Source: CBDIDH01 sp965277595
GTDB taxonomy: Bacteria > Planctomycetota > Planctomycetia > Isosphaerales > Isosphaeraceae
Direction of reading: 5' to 3'
DNA: 64,000 nt
Assembly (NCBI GenBank): GCA_965277595.1
Contig: CBDIDH010000002.1
Coordinates: 4,836,001 to 4,900,000 of the forward strand
The position numbers were made by a program, and so were the translations under genes. Every line of letters starts with the position of its first letter. The stretch's first letter is position 1. The notes beneath the pieces were generated by a model that saw only the letters and a list, made by a program, of their open reading frames with translations, made no database searches and was not told where the DNA came from. Below are positions 44,759 through 53,601 of the stretch, one piece after another.

Positions 44759-45427
44759 TCAGGCCGGTTGCGGCGTGACCCAGACGGGGGCTTTGGACTC
44801 GTGGGCGCGGATCGCCTCGTCGTTTTGAAGGGTCTCGGCGACCGCGTCGAGCCCCTTGAGAAGGCGGTTTCGCTGGGTCTCGGGAACGTCAAAGCGAATC
44901 GAGAGATCGGCACCCCTGGCGGGGTGGACGGTGAGGATCAAGGCATCGAGATTGATCGTGATCTCCGCGCCCGAGTCGTCTCGGCAGGCGTCGGCGAGGG
45001 CCTTCCAGTCGGCCTCGGGGAGTTCAATTGGCAGAAGGCCGTTGTTGTAGGCGTTCCCCTCGAAGATATCGGCGAATCCTTCTCCTTTAATCGGTGCGAT
45101 CACGGCGCGAAAACCGGCCTGTTGAACCGCCCAGACGGCATGTTCGCGGCTCGACCCGCAGCCGAAGTTGCGGCCGACGACCAGAACGCTCGCGTTTTTC
45201 GCCTCGGGACGGTTCAGCGGGAAGTCAGGGTTCTCGGCGCCATGAGACTCGGGCGCGTCGGCCTCGGGCGAGGCGCCTGGCGCGTATCGCTTGTCGGCGA
45301 AGAGCAGGGGGCCGTACCCGGTCCGCTCGATCCGCTTGAGATATCGAGCCGGGATGATGAGGTCGGTATTCACGTCGCTCCAGTCAAGCACGACCGCGCG
45401 ACCGCGATGAGTCAGGAACGGTTCCAT
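44759..45427 (-). CDS. leuD: 3-isopropylmalate dehydratase small subunit
   Basis: The protein has 222 residues. With LeuC it isomerises 2-isopropylmalate to 3-isopropylmalate in leucine synthesis. Motifs: RAVVLDWSDVNTDLIIPARYL at the start (counted in pieces), VVGRNFGCGSSREHAVWA, and FADIFEGNAYNNGLLPIEL. It is slightly longer than the ~200-residue norm, with a C-terminal extension rich in charged residues. It lies 112 bases downstream of leuC in the same direction and they almost certainly form one transcript. Confidence 0.96.
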   Translation of the reverse strand: MEPFLTHRGRAVVLDWSDVNTDLIIPARYLKRIERTGYGPLLFADKRYAPGASPEADAPESHGAENPDFPLNRPEAKNASVLVVGRNFGCGSSREHAVWAVQQAGFRAVIAPIKGEGFADIFEGNAYNNGLLPIELPEADWKALADACRDDSGAEITINLDALILTVHPARGADLSIRFDVPETQRNRLLKGLDAVAETLQNDEAIRAHESKAPVWVTPQPA

Positions 45428-45539
45428 CAGGTGTCCTTCAATATTCGAATTGTTGTGAGATAGGGAACCGCGAAGATCGCGGAGACGACGGCGATACGCA
45501 GTTCGTCTTCCGCGATCGTGGCGGTGAATTCTCAGTTGG

Positions 45540-46952
45540 TTACGAGCCCTGGCCGAGGAGCTGGCGGACGTCGGCGAAGCGGCCGGTGATGGCGGCGGCG
45601 GCGGCCATCGCGGGGCTGAGAAGGTGGGTCCGGCCGCCGGGACCCTGGCGGCCCTCGAAATTCCGGTTGCTCGTGCTGGCGGAGCGCTGGCCGGGCGTGA
45701 GCTTGTCGGGATTCATGGCCAGACACATGCTACAGCCCGACTGCCGCCACTCGGCGCCGGCCTCGCTGAAGACACGGTCAAGTCCTTCGGCCTCGGCCTG
45801 ATGACGGACCGGCTCGCTGCCGGGGACGACCAGGGCGCGAACCCCCGCGGCAACCTTGCGCCCTTTCATGACCCCGGCCGCGACGCGAAGGTCTTCGATC
45901 CGGCCGTTCGTGCAGGAACCGATGAACACGACATCAATTGGAATGTCGGTGATCGGTGTGCCGGGGGTCAGGCCCATGTATTCGAGTGCGCGTCGGGCAT
46001 CGTCGCGCGAGGCGAAGGGGACCTGATCGGGCTCGGGAACGCGGCCGGTGACGTCCACGGTCATCGCCGGGTTCGTGCCCCAGGTGACCTGCGGGACGAG
46101 CGAGGAGGCGTCGATGGTGATTCGTTTGTCAAAGGCGGAGGAGTCCTCGGTGCGGAGCGTCTTCCAGTCGGCAATGGCGGCGTCAAGCATCCGCCCCTTG
46201 GGGGCGAATCGGCGGTCGCCGCCGGAGATGTAGTCAAAGGTCGTGTCGTCGGGACCGATCAGGCCCGCCCGGGCACCGGCCTCGATGGACATGTTGCAAA
46301 CGGTCATCCGGCCTTCCATCGAGAGCGCCGCGATGGCCGGGCCGTAGTATTCCAGGACGTGCCCGGTGGCTCCGCCGGTGCCGATGGCACGGATCACGGC
46401 GAGGATGATGTCTTTTGGTTCCAGACCCGGGGCGAGCTTGCCGATGACCTCGACGCCGAAGGAGCCGGGGCGTTGCCCTTGCCAGAGCGTCTGGGTGGCG
46501 AGGACGTGTTCCACCTCGCTCGTGCCGATGCCGAAGGCGAGCGCGCCGAATGCGCCGTGGGTGCTGGTGTGGCTGTCGCCGCAGACGATCGTGGTGCCGG
46601 GGAGGGTCAGGCCGAGTTCGGGGCCGATGACGTGAACGATCCCCTGATGGCCGCTGTTAATGTCATAGAGCGTGACGCCGAATTCCTTGCAATTCGCCCG
46701 CATCGTCTCGACCTGCCGACGCGACATGGGCTCGCGAATATCAAGCTGGTTCTCGGTCGGCACGTTGTGGTCAAGCGTGGCGAAGGTAAGGTCGGGCCGG
46801 CGGACGGTTCGGCCGGTGAGCCGAAGGCCCTCGAACGCCTGCGGGCTGGTGACCTCGTGGACGAGGTGTCGGTCAATGTACAGCAGCGTCGCCTCGTCGG
46901 TGACGAGCACCTCGTGGCGTTTCCAGACCTTTTCAAAGAGCGTCTCGGGCAT
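45540..46952 (-). CDS. leuC: 3-isopropylmalate dehydratase large subunit
   Basis: The protein has 470 residues from ATG 46952 (MPETLFEKVWKRHEV). Aconitase-superfamily motifs are all present: IVCGDSHTSTHGAFGALAFG, FIGSCTNGRIEDLR with the first [4Fe-4S] cysteine, SGCSMCLAMNPD with the other two, and STSNRNFEGRQG. Its small subunit gene follows 112 bases downstream. No regulatory attenuator could be identified in the ~500 bases upstream, which instead hold a MITE-like element. Confidence 0.97.
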   Translation of the reverse strand: MPETLFEKVWKRHEVLVTDEATLLYIDRHLVHEVTSPQAFEGLRLTGRTVRRPDLTFATLDHNVPTENQLDIREPMSRRQVETMRANCKEFGVTLYDINSGHQGIVHVIGPELGLTLPGTTIVCGDSHTSTHGAFGALAFGIGTSEVEHVLATQTLWQGQRPGSFGVEVIGKLAPGLEPKDIILAVIRAIGTGGATGHVLEYYGPAIAALSMEGRMTVCNMSIEAGARAGLIGPDDTTFDYISGGDRRFAPKGRMLDAAIADWKTLRTEDSSAFDKRITIDASSLVPQVTWGTNPAMTVDVTGRVPEPDQVPFASRDDARRALEYMGLTPGTPITDIPIDVVFIGSCTNGRIEDLRVAAGVMKGRKVAAGVRALVVPGSEPVRHQAEAEGLDRVFSEAGAEWRQSGCSMCLAMNPDKLTPGQRSASTSNRNFEGRQGPGGRTHLLSPAMAAAAAITGRFADVRQLLGQGS

Positions 46953-47456
46953 CAACGGCGTCCTTCGATACGCAATACATAGGCAACGCGAAACGCGCCT
47001 CGGCGAGGATCGCGTTCTTCCTCACCCCCCGGCGCCGATCTACGATCTGTCGGACAGTTTCCCGGCTCGGCCAGTTCGCGCCGGCGCGGTTCCACGTCCT
47101 GTCGTCAATGGATCAACCCATCATAGCGGCGACCCAGCCTCAGGACGAGGGTTCGCCTGGCGGGCGAGGGAGAATTGAAAACTCTGGATGACCAATAGGG
47201 TTGTTGCGGAATAGCCGTAAGGTCAAAGGGCAGAAGGACATAGGACAAAAGGGGAAATCCGCCCTTTGTCCTTGTGTCCTTTGACCTTACGTCAAAAACA
47301 GTCTCTAATACGCAAAAACCCAAATGACCAAGAACCGATGACCGAAAAATCGCTTGCAACGCAACAAACCTATCGATCATCAGTCCCTGTTGGTCATCGA
47401 TATTGGTCCTCGGCCATTTCCGAAAAGAAAGCAGCCGTACCGCCTCGACTTCGCGG
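46953..47456. other. Intergenic region of about 0.5 kb upstream of leuC
   Basis: No gene is seen. About half is a long MITE-like element (47169-47440); the rest next to leuC is GC-rich and presumably contains its promoter and leader. Confidence 0.55.
47169..47440. repeat. MITE-like palindromic element, copy sharing the long hairpin core with copy 1
   Basis: Begins GGGAGAATTGAAAACTC then GGATGACCAAT; the hairpin core (about 47197-47320) is nearly the same as at 773-896. A second set of GACCAAGAACCGATGACCG / TTGGTCATCG / GGTCCTCGGCCATT words follows, suggesting two elements side by side. Confidence 0.7.
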
Positions 47457-48392
47457 TCAACTCTTTAAATCGGCCGAAACCTTGGCCATCTCGTCGGCGT
47501 GGTAGCTGGATCGGACGAAGGGGCCGCTGGCGACGTCGGCGAAACCGAGGGTTCGGGCAAGTCGGCCAAGTTCCTCGAACTCGTCGGGAGGCAAGTAACG
47601 CTCAACGGGAAGGTGGCGGGGCGAAGGCTGAAGGTACTGGCCCAGGGTTAACAGGTCGCAGCCGACGGCGCGGAGGTCGGCCAGGGTTTCAAAAAGTTCC
47701 TCGGTGGTCTCGCCCAGGCCGAGCATCAGGCCGCTCTTGGTCAGAACCGAGGGCCGAGATGCCTTCGCGTGTTGGAGAACGCCCAGGCTCACGGCGTACT
47801 GACTCTTGCGGCGGACGTGCTGCTGGAGCCGGGCGACGGTCTCCATGTTGTGATTGAAGACCTCGGGCGAGGCCGAGAGAACCGTGTCAATGTCCTCGGC
47901 CCGACCGTCGAAGTCGGGCGTCAGAACCTCGATCGTCGCGCCGGTCCGGGCGCGGACGGCCAGGACGCAACGTCGAAAATGCTCGGCGCCGCCGTCGGGA
48001 AGGTCGTCGCGGGTCACCGAGGTAATAACAACGTGCTTCAGGCCGAGCCGGGCGCAGGCTTCGGCGAGGCGTTCGGGCTCGTCAATAGCGACGGCCTCGG
48101 GCTTGCCTCGGGGCACCGCGCAGAAGCCGCAAGGGCGGGTGCAAACCTCACCGAGAACCATGAACGTCGCTGTCTTCCGTGTCCAGCATTCCGAACGGTT
48201 CGGACACCGGGCACTCTCGCAGACGGTCTCAAGCCCAAGTTCGGCAATCAGGCTCCTGGTGAAGTACGTTCCGCCCGATTCGGGGATTGGCCGCTTGAGC
48301 CAGTCTGGCAGGCGCCGGCGCGGGGGATCGGTCGAGACGACAGGCAAGGTCGGCAAGATGGGCCGGTCAGTCTGTGCTGGAGGCGTAGACAT
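47457..48392 (-). CDS. lipA: Lipoyl synthase
   Basis: The protein has 311 residues. This radical-SAM enzyme inserts two sulfur atoms into octanoyl groups on carrier proteins. Both iron-sulfur motifs are present: the auxiliary cluster CESARCPNRSEC and the radical-SAM motif CTRPCGFC, plus TSVTRDDLPDGGAEHF and KSGLMLGLGETTEE. The start codon overlaps the last 26 bases of lipB, so the two are translationally coupled. LipA depends on octanoylated substrate, normally supplied by LipB. Confidence 0.97.
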   Translation of the reverse strand: MSTPPAQTDRPILPTLPVVSTDPPRRRLPDWLKRPIPESGGTYFTRSLIAELGLETVCESARCPNRSECWTRKTATFMVLGEVCTRPCGFCAVPRGKPEAVAIDEPERLAEACARLGLKHVVITSVTRDDLPDGGAEHFRRCVLAVRARTGATIEVLTPDFDGRAEDIDTVLSASPEVFNHNMETVARLQQHVRRKSQYAVSLGVLQHAKASRPSVLTKSGLMLGLGETTEELFETLADLRAVGCDLLTLGQYLQPSPRHLPVERYLPPDEFEELGRLARTLGFADVASGPFVRSSYHADEMAKVSADLKS

Positions 48393-49107
48393 GGGCAGAG
48401 ACCTTCCGGCGGATCAGGGGATGTTGCGTGTAGATGTGGTGCCGCTCAAGACCGAACTCGGTTTCGAGACAGCGGATCAACGCCTCACGCACTTTCGGCA
48501 TCGGCGTCAGGCGCTGGCGACGCGATTCCATCGATGTCTGCCGGAGCGGATAGGAGCCGATGCCCGGCTCGTCCAGGATCTGGTCAAACGGTTCAAGAAA
48601 GGGGCCGACGTTCAGGGTCAGGCCGTGATAGGCGATCCAGCGGTTGACCGCCACGCCAATCGAGGCGATCCGCGCATGTCCGAGAAAGACGCCCGGCAAG
48701 TCGGGCCGGATCTCGCCTTTCAACTCAAACTCGTCAAGAACCGCGACGACCGCGTTGTGAAGCCCCTGAAGGTAACGCCTCAGGTCGAGCGCGGGGGGCG
48801 AGAGCGTCAACGCGAAATAGGCGGCAAGCTGGCCGGGCAGGTGCAGCAGGCAACCGCCGCCTCGGTTCACCCAGTGGACCTTCAACCTCTGAGAGCGCAA
48901 GGCGTCGTCGTCGAGGGCGATGTGAAGCCGGCTGCCCGACCGGCCGACGCTGATCGTCGGCGGATGCTCGCAGAGGATCAGGGCCGATCCCCCGCGCTCG
49001 CCCAGATCGTAAACGAGGCGGCGCTGGACCCTCTGGGCCTCGTCGAAGTCGACAAGCCCGAGCATGTAGATTTCGAGCGGGGCAGATGATTCGGGGGCCG
49101 GCGTCAT
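48367..49107 (-). CDS. lipB: LipB-like octanoyltransferase family protein lacking the usual catalytic Lys and Cys
   Basis: The protein has 246 residues from ATG 49107 (GGAG five bases upstream); the frame extends to 49170. The family pattern is clear: ILCEHPPTISVGRSG, VHWVNRGGGCLLHLPGQLAAY in pieces, LPGVFLGHARIASIGVAV, and YHGLTLNVGPFL. In characterised LipB enzymes the segment before A(S)IG carries a lysine (xKxAxxG), here Arg in HARIASIG near residue 144, and a later P-C-G carries the acyl-accepting cysteine, here replaced by EPGIGSY near residue 180 with no Cys nearby. Synteny with lipA supports a role in lipoylation, but by changed chemistry or as a non-catalytic partner. Confidence 0.85.
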   Translation of the reverse strand: MTPAPESSAPLEIYMLGLVDFDEAQRVQRRLVYDLGERGGSALILCEHPPTISVGRSGSRLHIALDDDALRSQRLKVHWVNRGGGCLLHLPGQLAAYFALTLSPPALDLRRYLQGLHNAVVAVLDEFELKGEIRPDLPGVFLGHARIASIGVAVNRWIAYHGLTLNVGPFLEPFDQILDEPGIGSYPLRQTSMESRRQRLTPMPKVREALIRCLETEFGLERHHIYTQHPLIRRKVSAHVYASSTD

Positions 49108-49681
49108 CGCGTCTCCATCGGTTGAACTGGCCCCTGCGCCGTCAAACGTTGCTGTTGCCCCTGTTGGCACAATGACTCCCTATTAGTTTACCCCCGCCTT
49201 CCAACCCTGAACAAGATCGACCCTCGCCACGCGTGGTTTCCCAGCTCGATCACGCAAGCAGCCATCCTGCGAAATTGGCAAGGCGTCAGAATTGAAATGT
49301 CTTCGCATCCGCCAAAGTCTCATGCCTGAGACGCCCGGTTTTCGGGCAGGGTGGGTCGGGGTTGCCTGCCAGGTTTCTCTATTTCATGAAGTCTTTCGGC
49401 ATCATTGGTTCAAAATCCATGGAAAAGGACGTCGATTGACCGTTCCACTGGCGTGGTCGCTCAAAAATTGGCACCTGATTCGCTCAAGGTGGATTTCCGT
49501 TGAAACGGCCCGCCCAGAAATTCACACCCCTCTTGGCCCTTCGGAATTTTCCCAAGGTAGGGCAAGCCGCACGGTGGACCCGCGATGTCGCGGGTTTGAT
49601 GGAACCCGAAACAGGTTCGACCCTTGCGCTTGCCATGACGTCCGGCCCACTGGCCATGGCTTCACGATGGGGAGACGCGGA
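49108..49681. other. Gene-less stretch upstream of lipB and of the secreted beta-rich protein
   Basis: About 570 bases between divergent starts, with lower GC than its surroundings. An open frame crosses it on the plus strand, but its translation is not protein-like and the good start of the downstream gene is at 49682. I see no repeat or RNA gene. Confidence 0.5.
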
Positions 49682-50731
49682 ATGTTCACCCTGCGAGTGC
49701 CCTTCGGCGTGGTTTGTCCTGTCCTGATTGTCGCGGCGCTGGCCGCTCCCGCGGAGGCCCTGGATTCGATCTCGAATCCGTTCGAGGTCGTGAATCGGAC
49801 GATCACGCAAGACCAGGGAGACTGGCGGGTCGACTGGCAGATCCGGCACGGCGGCGCGACAGGGGTAGTGCTTCCGGCGGACGAGGTCACGGCGCGGGTT
49901 GAGGGGTGGGTCTCCAATTCGAGAGCGCCGGGGCATGGGGTACCCAGGTTATCGAGCTTGACGATCTCGGGACCGTCTGGTCGTCAGGCGAGCGCGGATC
50001 TGATCGAGTCGGACGATGAGGATCACCGCTGCCGGGAGCGCGGAGTTTTGAGAATCTGGGCGGGCGAAGTTGGCGGCGGACCGGCGACGGGCCGACAGTC
50101 GACCGAGGAACCGCAGACGACGCTCAGTCTGGCCCCAGGAACGATCTTTCATGTCCGGCTCAGGCTGGAGCATCGCCACGTCGTTTACGGAGATTATGAC
50201 CCGCTCCTCGGCACGCGGACGGTGGAACTCTGGCTCGGCTCGGCTCTGATCCGCGAGACCCTGGCGATGGACCGCGAGCAGTTCCACGCCCGACCGGCCC
50301 GGGTCGCCCTGGAACCTCCCGACGACCGCCGCGATGCCCGCTATTACACTTCGGCGCCCGACAGCCTGCACCTGGAAGCGCACGTCGCCGGCAATCAGTC
50401 GCTCCGCTTTCCCGAGATCCCCGTGCGATACGGCACGAGGATGCGCTTGCGGTTCCGTTACCTGGTCGCCGCGGGAACCGAGGGGTGTTGCCTCGCCCGG
50501 GTCGCTCAGTACAAGGACACGCCGACAGCCTGGAAAGTCCTCTCGTCGGGTCGGTTTGAGGAACCTTTGAGCACGGTCGGACGCTGGACCCGGGTGGACC
50601 GGATCATCCGCACCGAAGCCGATGCGACGACCCTGGCGCTTGACTTCCTGATCCTCGATTCCGAGACCGGCGAGGTCTGGATCGACGACGTCAGCCTCGA
50701 ACCCGTCGACACCCGACGCGTCGGTCCCTGA
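49682..50731 (+). CDS. Secreted beta-rich protein with C-terminal CBM-like domain
   Basis: The protein has 349 residues from ATG 49682, with GGGGAG seven bases upstream and a signal peptide (GVVCPVLIVAALAAPAEA). The middle is rich in beta strands and includes SLAPGTIFHVRLRLEHRHVVY, a pattern seen in planctomycete proteins with a repeated exported module. Residues ~215-345 resemble a carbohydrate-binding module of the CBM4/9 jelly-roll type (RLRFRYLVAAGTEGCC, RWTRVDRIIRTEADAT, LDSETGEVWIDDVSLEP). No catalytic motif is recognised. The gene is monocistronic; its role may be binding of a surface polysaccharide. Confidence 0.7.
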   Translation: MFTLRVPFGVVCPVLIVAALAAPAEALDSISNPFEVVNRTITQDQGDWRVDWQIRHGGATGVVLPADEVTARVEGWVSNSRAPGHGVPRLSSLTISGPSGRQASADLIESDDEDHRCRERGVLRIWAGEVGGGPATGRQSTEEPQTTLSLAPGTIFHVRLRLEHRHVVYGDYDPLLGTRTVELWLGSALIRETLAMDREQFHARPARVALEPPDDRRDARYYTSAPDSLHLEAHVAGNQSLRFPEIPVRYGTRMRLRFRYLVAAGTEGCCLARVAQYKDTPTAWKVLSSGRFEEPLSTVGRWTRVDRIIRTEADATTLALDFLILDSETGEVWIDDVSLEPVDTRRVGP

Positions 50732-50743
50732 GACGAATCAAGA

Positions 50744-50820
50744 CCGATGACCAAGGTTCCAGCGTCAGGACTGGAGAAACCCGCGAATTTCTTGGTCATC
50801 GGTCCTCGGTCATTCTTGAC
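50744..50820. repeat. MITE-like palindrome between convergent genes
   Basis: GACCGATGACCAAGGTT faces TTGGTCATCGGTCCTCGGTCATT across a ~30-base loop. It sits between the convergent CBM-like and ThuA-like genes. Confidence 0.6.
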
Positions 50821-50848
50821 GGAAAAGGGCAAGAATCCCCGCCGTCAA

Positions 50849-51871
50849 TCAATCCTGGACGAGGTCGGCCGGGGTCTGGCCTTTTTTGAACTTGTTGTTG
50901 CCGAAGGGCAAGGGCTTGTACGAACCGATCGTCTCCACGTTGCTTTTGGCCGCGATCTTGTCTTCGAGGCCGACGGCCCAGTAACTTGCGTTCACGAGCA
51001 TGCGTCGAACGCCTTCGCTGGCAAGGTCTTGCGAGGCACCCATCGTCGTCGTGAAAACGCGCCCGGTCTTGCCGGAGTCGCCCTGATAGGTCTTGACCCA
51101 GGCGATCGGCATCATCGGGTCGTTCTTGGGACCTTCAAGAGGATTGTCGGCGGAGTCCATGCCCTTGAGAACCTGCCCGACGACCAGCGGCATGCTATCA
51201 CCGGGCAAGGGGATCTTGACCGTGTAAACGTCGGTCGGACCCCAGATGTCGCCGTCCTTGATGCCTCGCAAGATCGGGTGGCTCTCCGCGCCCGGGGCGA
51301 TGAGTCCTCGGGTGCTTTCGACGCCGTGATGGCCGTGGTGGTTCACCCAGGTCTCGCCCAGAACGTGCCGACCAAAGCCGCCGTCCCAGTCCTTGTTATT
51401 GTTCCACGAGTACCGCGAATAAGTCTTCCCCTTGGGGATGCTAAAGGCGTGCGTCGCCGTCCGCATGCCGATGACGGGTCGGCCGGAATCAAGGTAATCG
51501 GCGATCGGCTTCATCTGGTCGTCGGGCAAGTTCCGAAATCGAAGGGCGAGGATCATCAGGTCGGCTGTTTTGAGCGCCTCAAGGCCGGGAATATTGTCGT
51601 TGCGGTTCGGGTTGATCGTGCCGTCGTTGTCGACAGCGAAAAGGACGGTGCAGGTGAACCCGTGCCTTTTGGCCAAGATCTTGGCCAGTTGTGGCAGAGC
51701 CTCTTCGGATCGATACTCCTCGTCGCCGCTAAGAAGAACGACATGCTTGCCCTTGCCGGGACCGCTTTCACCCTCAAAGGTGACCCAGGGGTCGGCGCCC
51801 CGAGCCGGGGCGTTCGCGACCGAGAACAGAGCCAGAAGGGCCGTCGCCAGAAGTCGGGAGAGTTTCGACAT
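50849..51871 (-). CDS. Secreted ThuA-like domain protein
   Basis: The protein has 340 residues from ATG 51871 and a signal peptide (RLLATALLALFSVANAPARG). The ThuA (trehalose utilisation, class I glutamine amidotransferase-like) fold is indicated by KHVVLLSGDEEYRSEEAL, NIPGLEALKTADLMILALRFRNLP in pieces, DYLDSGRPVIGMRTATHAF and WVNHHGHHG. These proteins are frequent in planctomycetes, often beside Gfo/Idh/MocA oxidoreductases and sulfatases, and are thought to act on sugars in the periplasm; no reaction is established. Here a Gfo/Idh/MocA gene is divergently adjacent, 230 bases away. Confidence 0.85.
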   Translation of the reverse strand: MSKLSRLLATALLALFSVANAPARGADPWVTFEGESGPGKGKHVVLLSGDEEYRSEEALPQLAKILAKRHGFTCTVLFAVDNDGTINPNRNDNIPGLEALKTADLMILALRFRNLPDDQMKPIADYLDSGRPVIGMRTATHAFSIPKGKTYSRYSWNNNKDWDGGFGRHVLGETWVNHHGHHGVESTRGLIAPGAESHPILRGIKDGDIWGPTDVYTVKIPLPGDSMPLVVGQVLKGMDSADNPLEGPKNDPMMPIAWVKTYQGDSGKTGRVFTTTMGASQDLASEGVRRMLVNASYWAVGLEDKIAAKSNVETIGSYKPLPFGNNKFKKGQTPADLVQD

Positions 51872-52101
51872 CGTTGCAGATCCATCCCAGGGAATATCGA
51901 TCGAACTCAGGCGTTCGATTGCCAACAAAACCAGACCTGACCGGCCCGCATCTTACCGAGGCGAGAGACCCTTGACCAAATCATTCCGCGATTTGGTCAT
52001 CCGAAAAGGTTCAGGACGGGTGCGGCTTGCATCGCGCGGCGAACCTTGAAAAACTAAAAGCGAAGACCCTCAAGAAGCCCAGCCCTTTCTGAAAGGCCCC
52101 G

Positions 52102-53364
52102 ATGCGCGTAAACCAGACAGCGAGCCGACGCCGATTTCTGGGGACGGCCGCGGCCGTTCTCGCCGTCCCGACGATCCTTCCGAGGTCGGTCTCGGGAGCG
52201 AATGAGGCGATCATCACCGGTCACATCGGGGTCAAGAACCAGGGGACATCCAACCTCAGGGCCTTTCTCAAGCGTGCCCGGCCCGCGGCGCTCTGCGATG
52301 TCGATTCGCAGGTGCTTGCCATCGCCTCGGCCCTTGCCGGCACGACCGGGCGCGAGGTGAAAGGCTACGGCGATTACCGGAAACTGCTCGACCGCAAGGA
52401 TATTGACGCCGTCGTCATCTCAACCCCCGACCACTGGCACGCGCTGACCACGATCCACGCCTGTCAGGCCGGCAAGGACGTCTACTGCGAGAAACCCCTC
52501 TCCCTGACCGTTGCCGAGGGGCGGCAAATGGTCGACGTCGCCCGCAAGACGGGCCGGATCGTTCAGACAGGAAGCCAGCAGCGGTCTGACGCCCGGTTTC
52601 GCCGCGCATGCGAACTCGTCCTGTCGGGCAAAATCGGAAAGGTCACCGAGGTTCTCGTCGGCATTCCCAGGGTGAATTACAACCTCGCCCCCGTTCCCGA
52701 TTCCGCGCCGCCGGCTAACCTGGATTTTGACTTCTGGCTCGGCCAGGCACCCAAGAAGCCGTACAACGTCAACCACGTCCATTACAACTTCCGGTTCTTC
52801 TGGGACTACTCCGGCGGCCAGATGACCAACTGGGGCGCCCATCACCTCGACATCGCCCAGTGGGGCCTTGGCATGGACGATTCCGGCCCCGTCCTCATCG
52901 AGGGGACCGCCACGTATCACCCGAAACACTGGTACGAGGTCACCGACACGGCCAGGATTGTTTATACGTATGCCGATAGCGTCAAGGTCACGCTCGGCCA
53001 GGGGCAAAAAGACATCAAGGCGGGGGTCACCTTCGTCGGACCCGACGGCCAGATCTTCGTCGATCGGTCGAAGATCACGAGCCAACCCGAGGGGATCGCC
53101 AAGGAAAACCTTTCAGACTCGGATGTTCATCTGTACGAGAGCAAGGATCACCACCAGAACTTTCTCGATTGCGTCAAGTCGCGCAAGCGCCCGATCTGCG
53201 ACGTCGAGATCGGCCACCGATCGGCGACCGTCTGCCACCTTGGCAACATTGTCGCCCGGCTTGGTCGCAAGGTGAACTGGGACCCGACGTCCGAGCGAAT
53301 CGTAAACGACGAGGAAGCCTCCGCGATGCTCTCCAGGCCGCATCGTTCTCCGTACACGATTTGA
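52102..53364 (+). CDS. Exported Gfo/Idh/MocA-family oxidoreductase
   Basis: The protein has 420 residues. It begins with a twin-arginine signal (TASRRRFLGTAAAVLAVPTIL), indicating folded export with cofactor. The Rossmann part includes ALCDVDSQVLAIASAL, DYRKLLDRKDIDAVVISTPDHWHAL and the family motif YCEKPLSLTVAEG with the conserved lysine. The C-terminal beta-sheet domain contains WDYSGGQMTNWGAHHLDIAQW, whose WGxHxxD motif supplies catalytic residues. The expected reaction is NAD(P)-dependent oxidation of a sugar or sugar alcohol. It is paired with the divergent ThuA-like gene. Confidence 0.9.
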   Translation: MRVNQTASRRRFLGTAAAVLAVPTILPRSVSGANEAIITGHIGVKNQGTSNLRAFLKRARPAALCDVDSQVLAIASALAGTTGREVKGYGDYRKLLDRKDIDAVVISTPDHWHALTTIHACQAGKDVYCEKPLSLTVAEGRQMVDVARKTGRIVQTGSQQRSDARFRRACELVLSGKIGKVTEVLVGIPRVNYNLAPVPDSAPPANLDFDFWLGQAPKKPYNVNHVHYNFRFFWDYSGGQMTNWGAHHLDIAQWGLGMDDSGPVLIEGTATYHPKHWYEVTDTARIVYTYADSVKVTLGQGQKDIKAGVTFVGPDGQIFVDRSKITSQPEGIAKENLSDSDVHLYESKDHHQNFLDCVKSRKRPICDVEIGHRSATVCHLGNIVARLGRKVNWDPTSERIVNDEEASAMLSRPHRSPYTI

Positions 53365-53446
53365 CGCATGTCACTGGCCGGAGGCTCGCCCGAGAGTGAG
53401 CTAGAGGCTATCCGGGAACCCTAGCTCGACGCAAAGGAGAGACAGC

Positions 53447-53570
53447 AAACGGCATAGGGCAAAAAAATGCGGGACTGAGAAGTCGACCGATCCGGCGGTT
53501 TTCTCCGGTTTTCGCCCGATTGATCCATTTGCCCTTTGTCTTTTGTCCTCTGGCCTTTGGCTTTTGTTTC
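53447..53570. repeat. Degenerate AAAGGGC-type palindrome upstream of the ISNCY element
   Basis: CATAGGGCAAAAAAATGC on the left is matched by TTTGCCCTTTGTC, TTTTGTCC and GGCCTTTGGC on the right. In addition GAGGCTAT (53403) and ATAGCCTC (53588) form an outer inverted repeat about 190 bases apart. Confidence 0.5.
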
Positions 53571-53601
53571 CTGTTATTTTTTATCGAATAGCCTCTTAGT
53601 T

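Noticed and set aside
45624..46982. 452-codon plus-strand open frame opposite leuC
   Set aside because: Antisense shadow; leuC on the minus strand carries all family motifs.
46600..47100. Leader peptide or T-box upstream of leuC
   Set aside because: I found no run of Leu codons or recognisable leader structure in the region before the start codon.
49292..49681. Upstream extension of the secreted beta-rich protein
   Set aside because: The extra 130 codons are not protein-like, while ATG 49682 has a strong ribosome site followed by a signal peptide.
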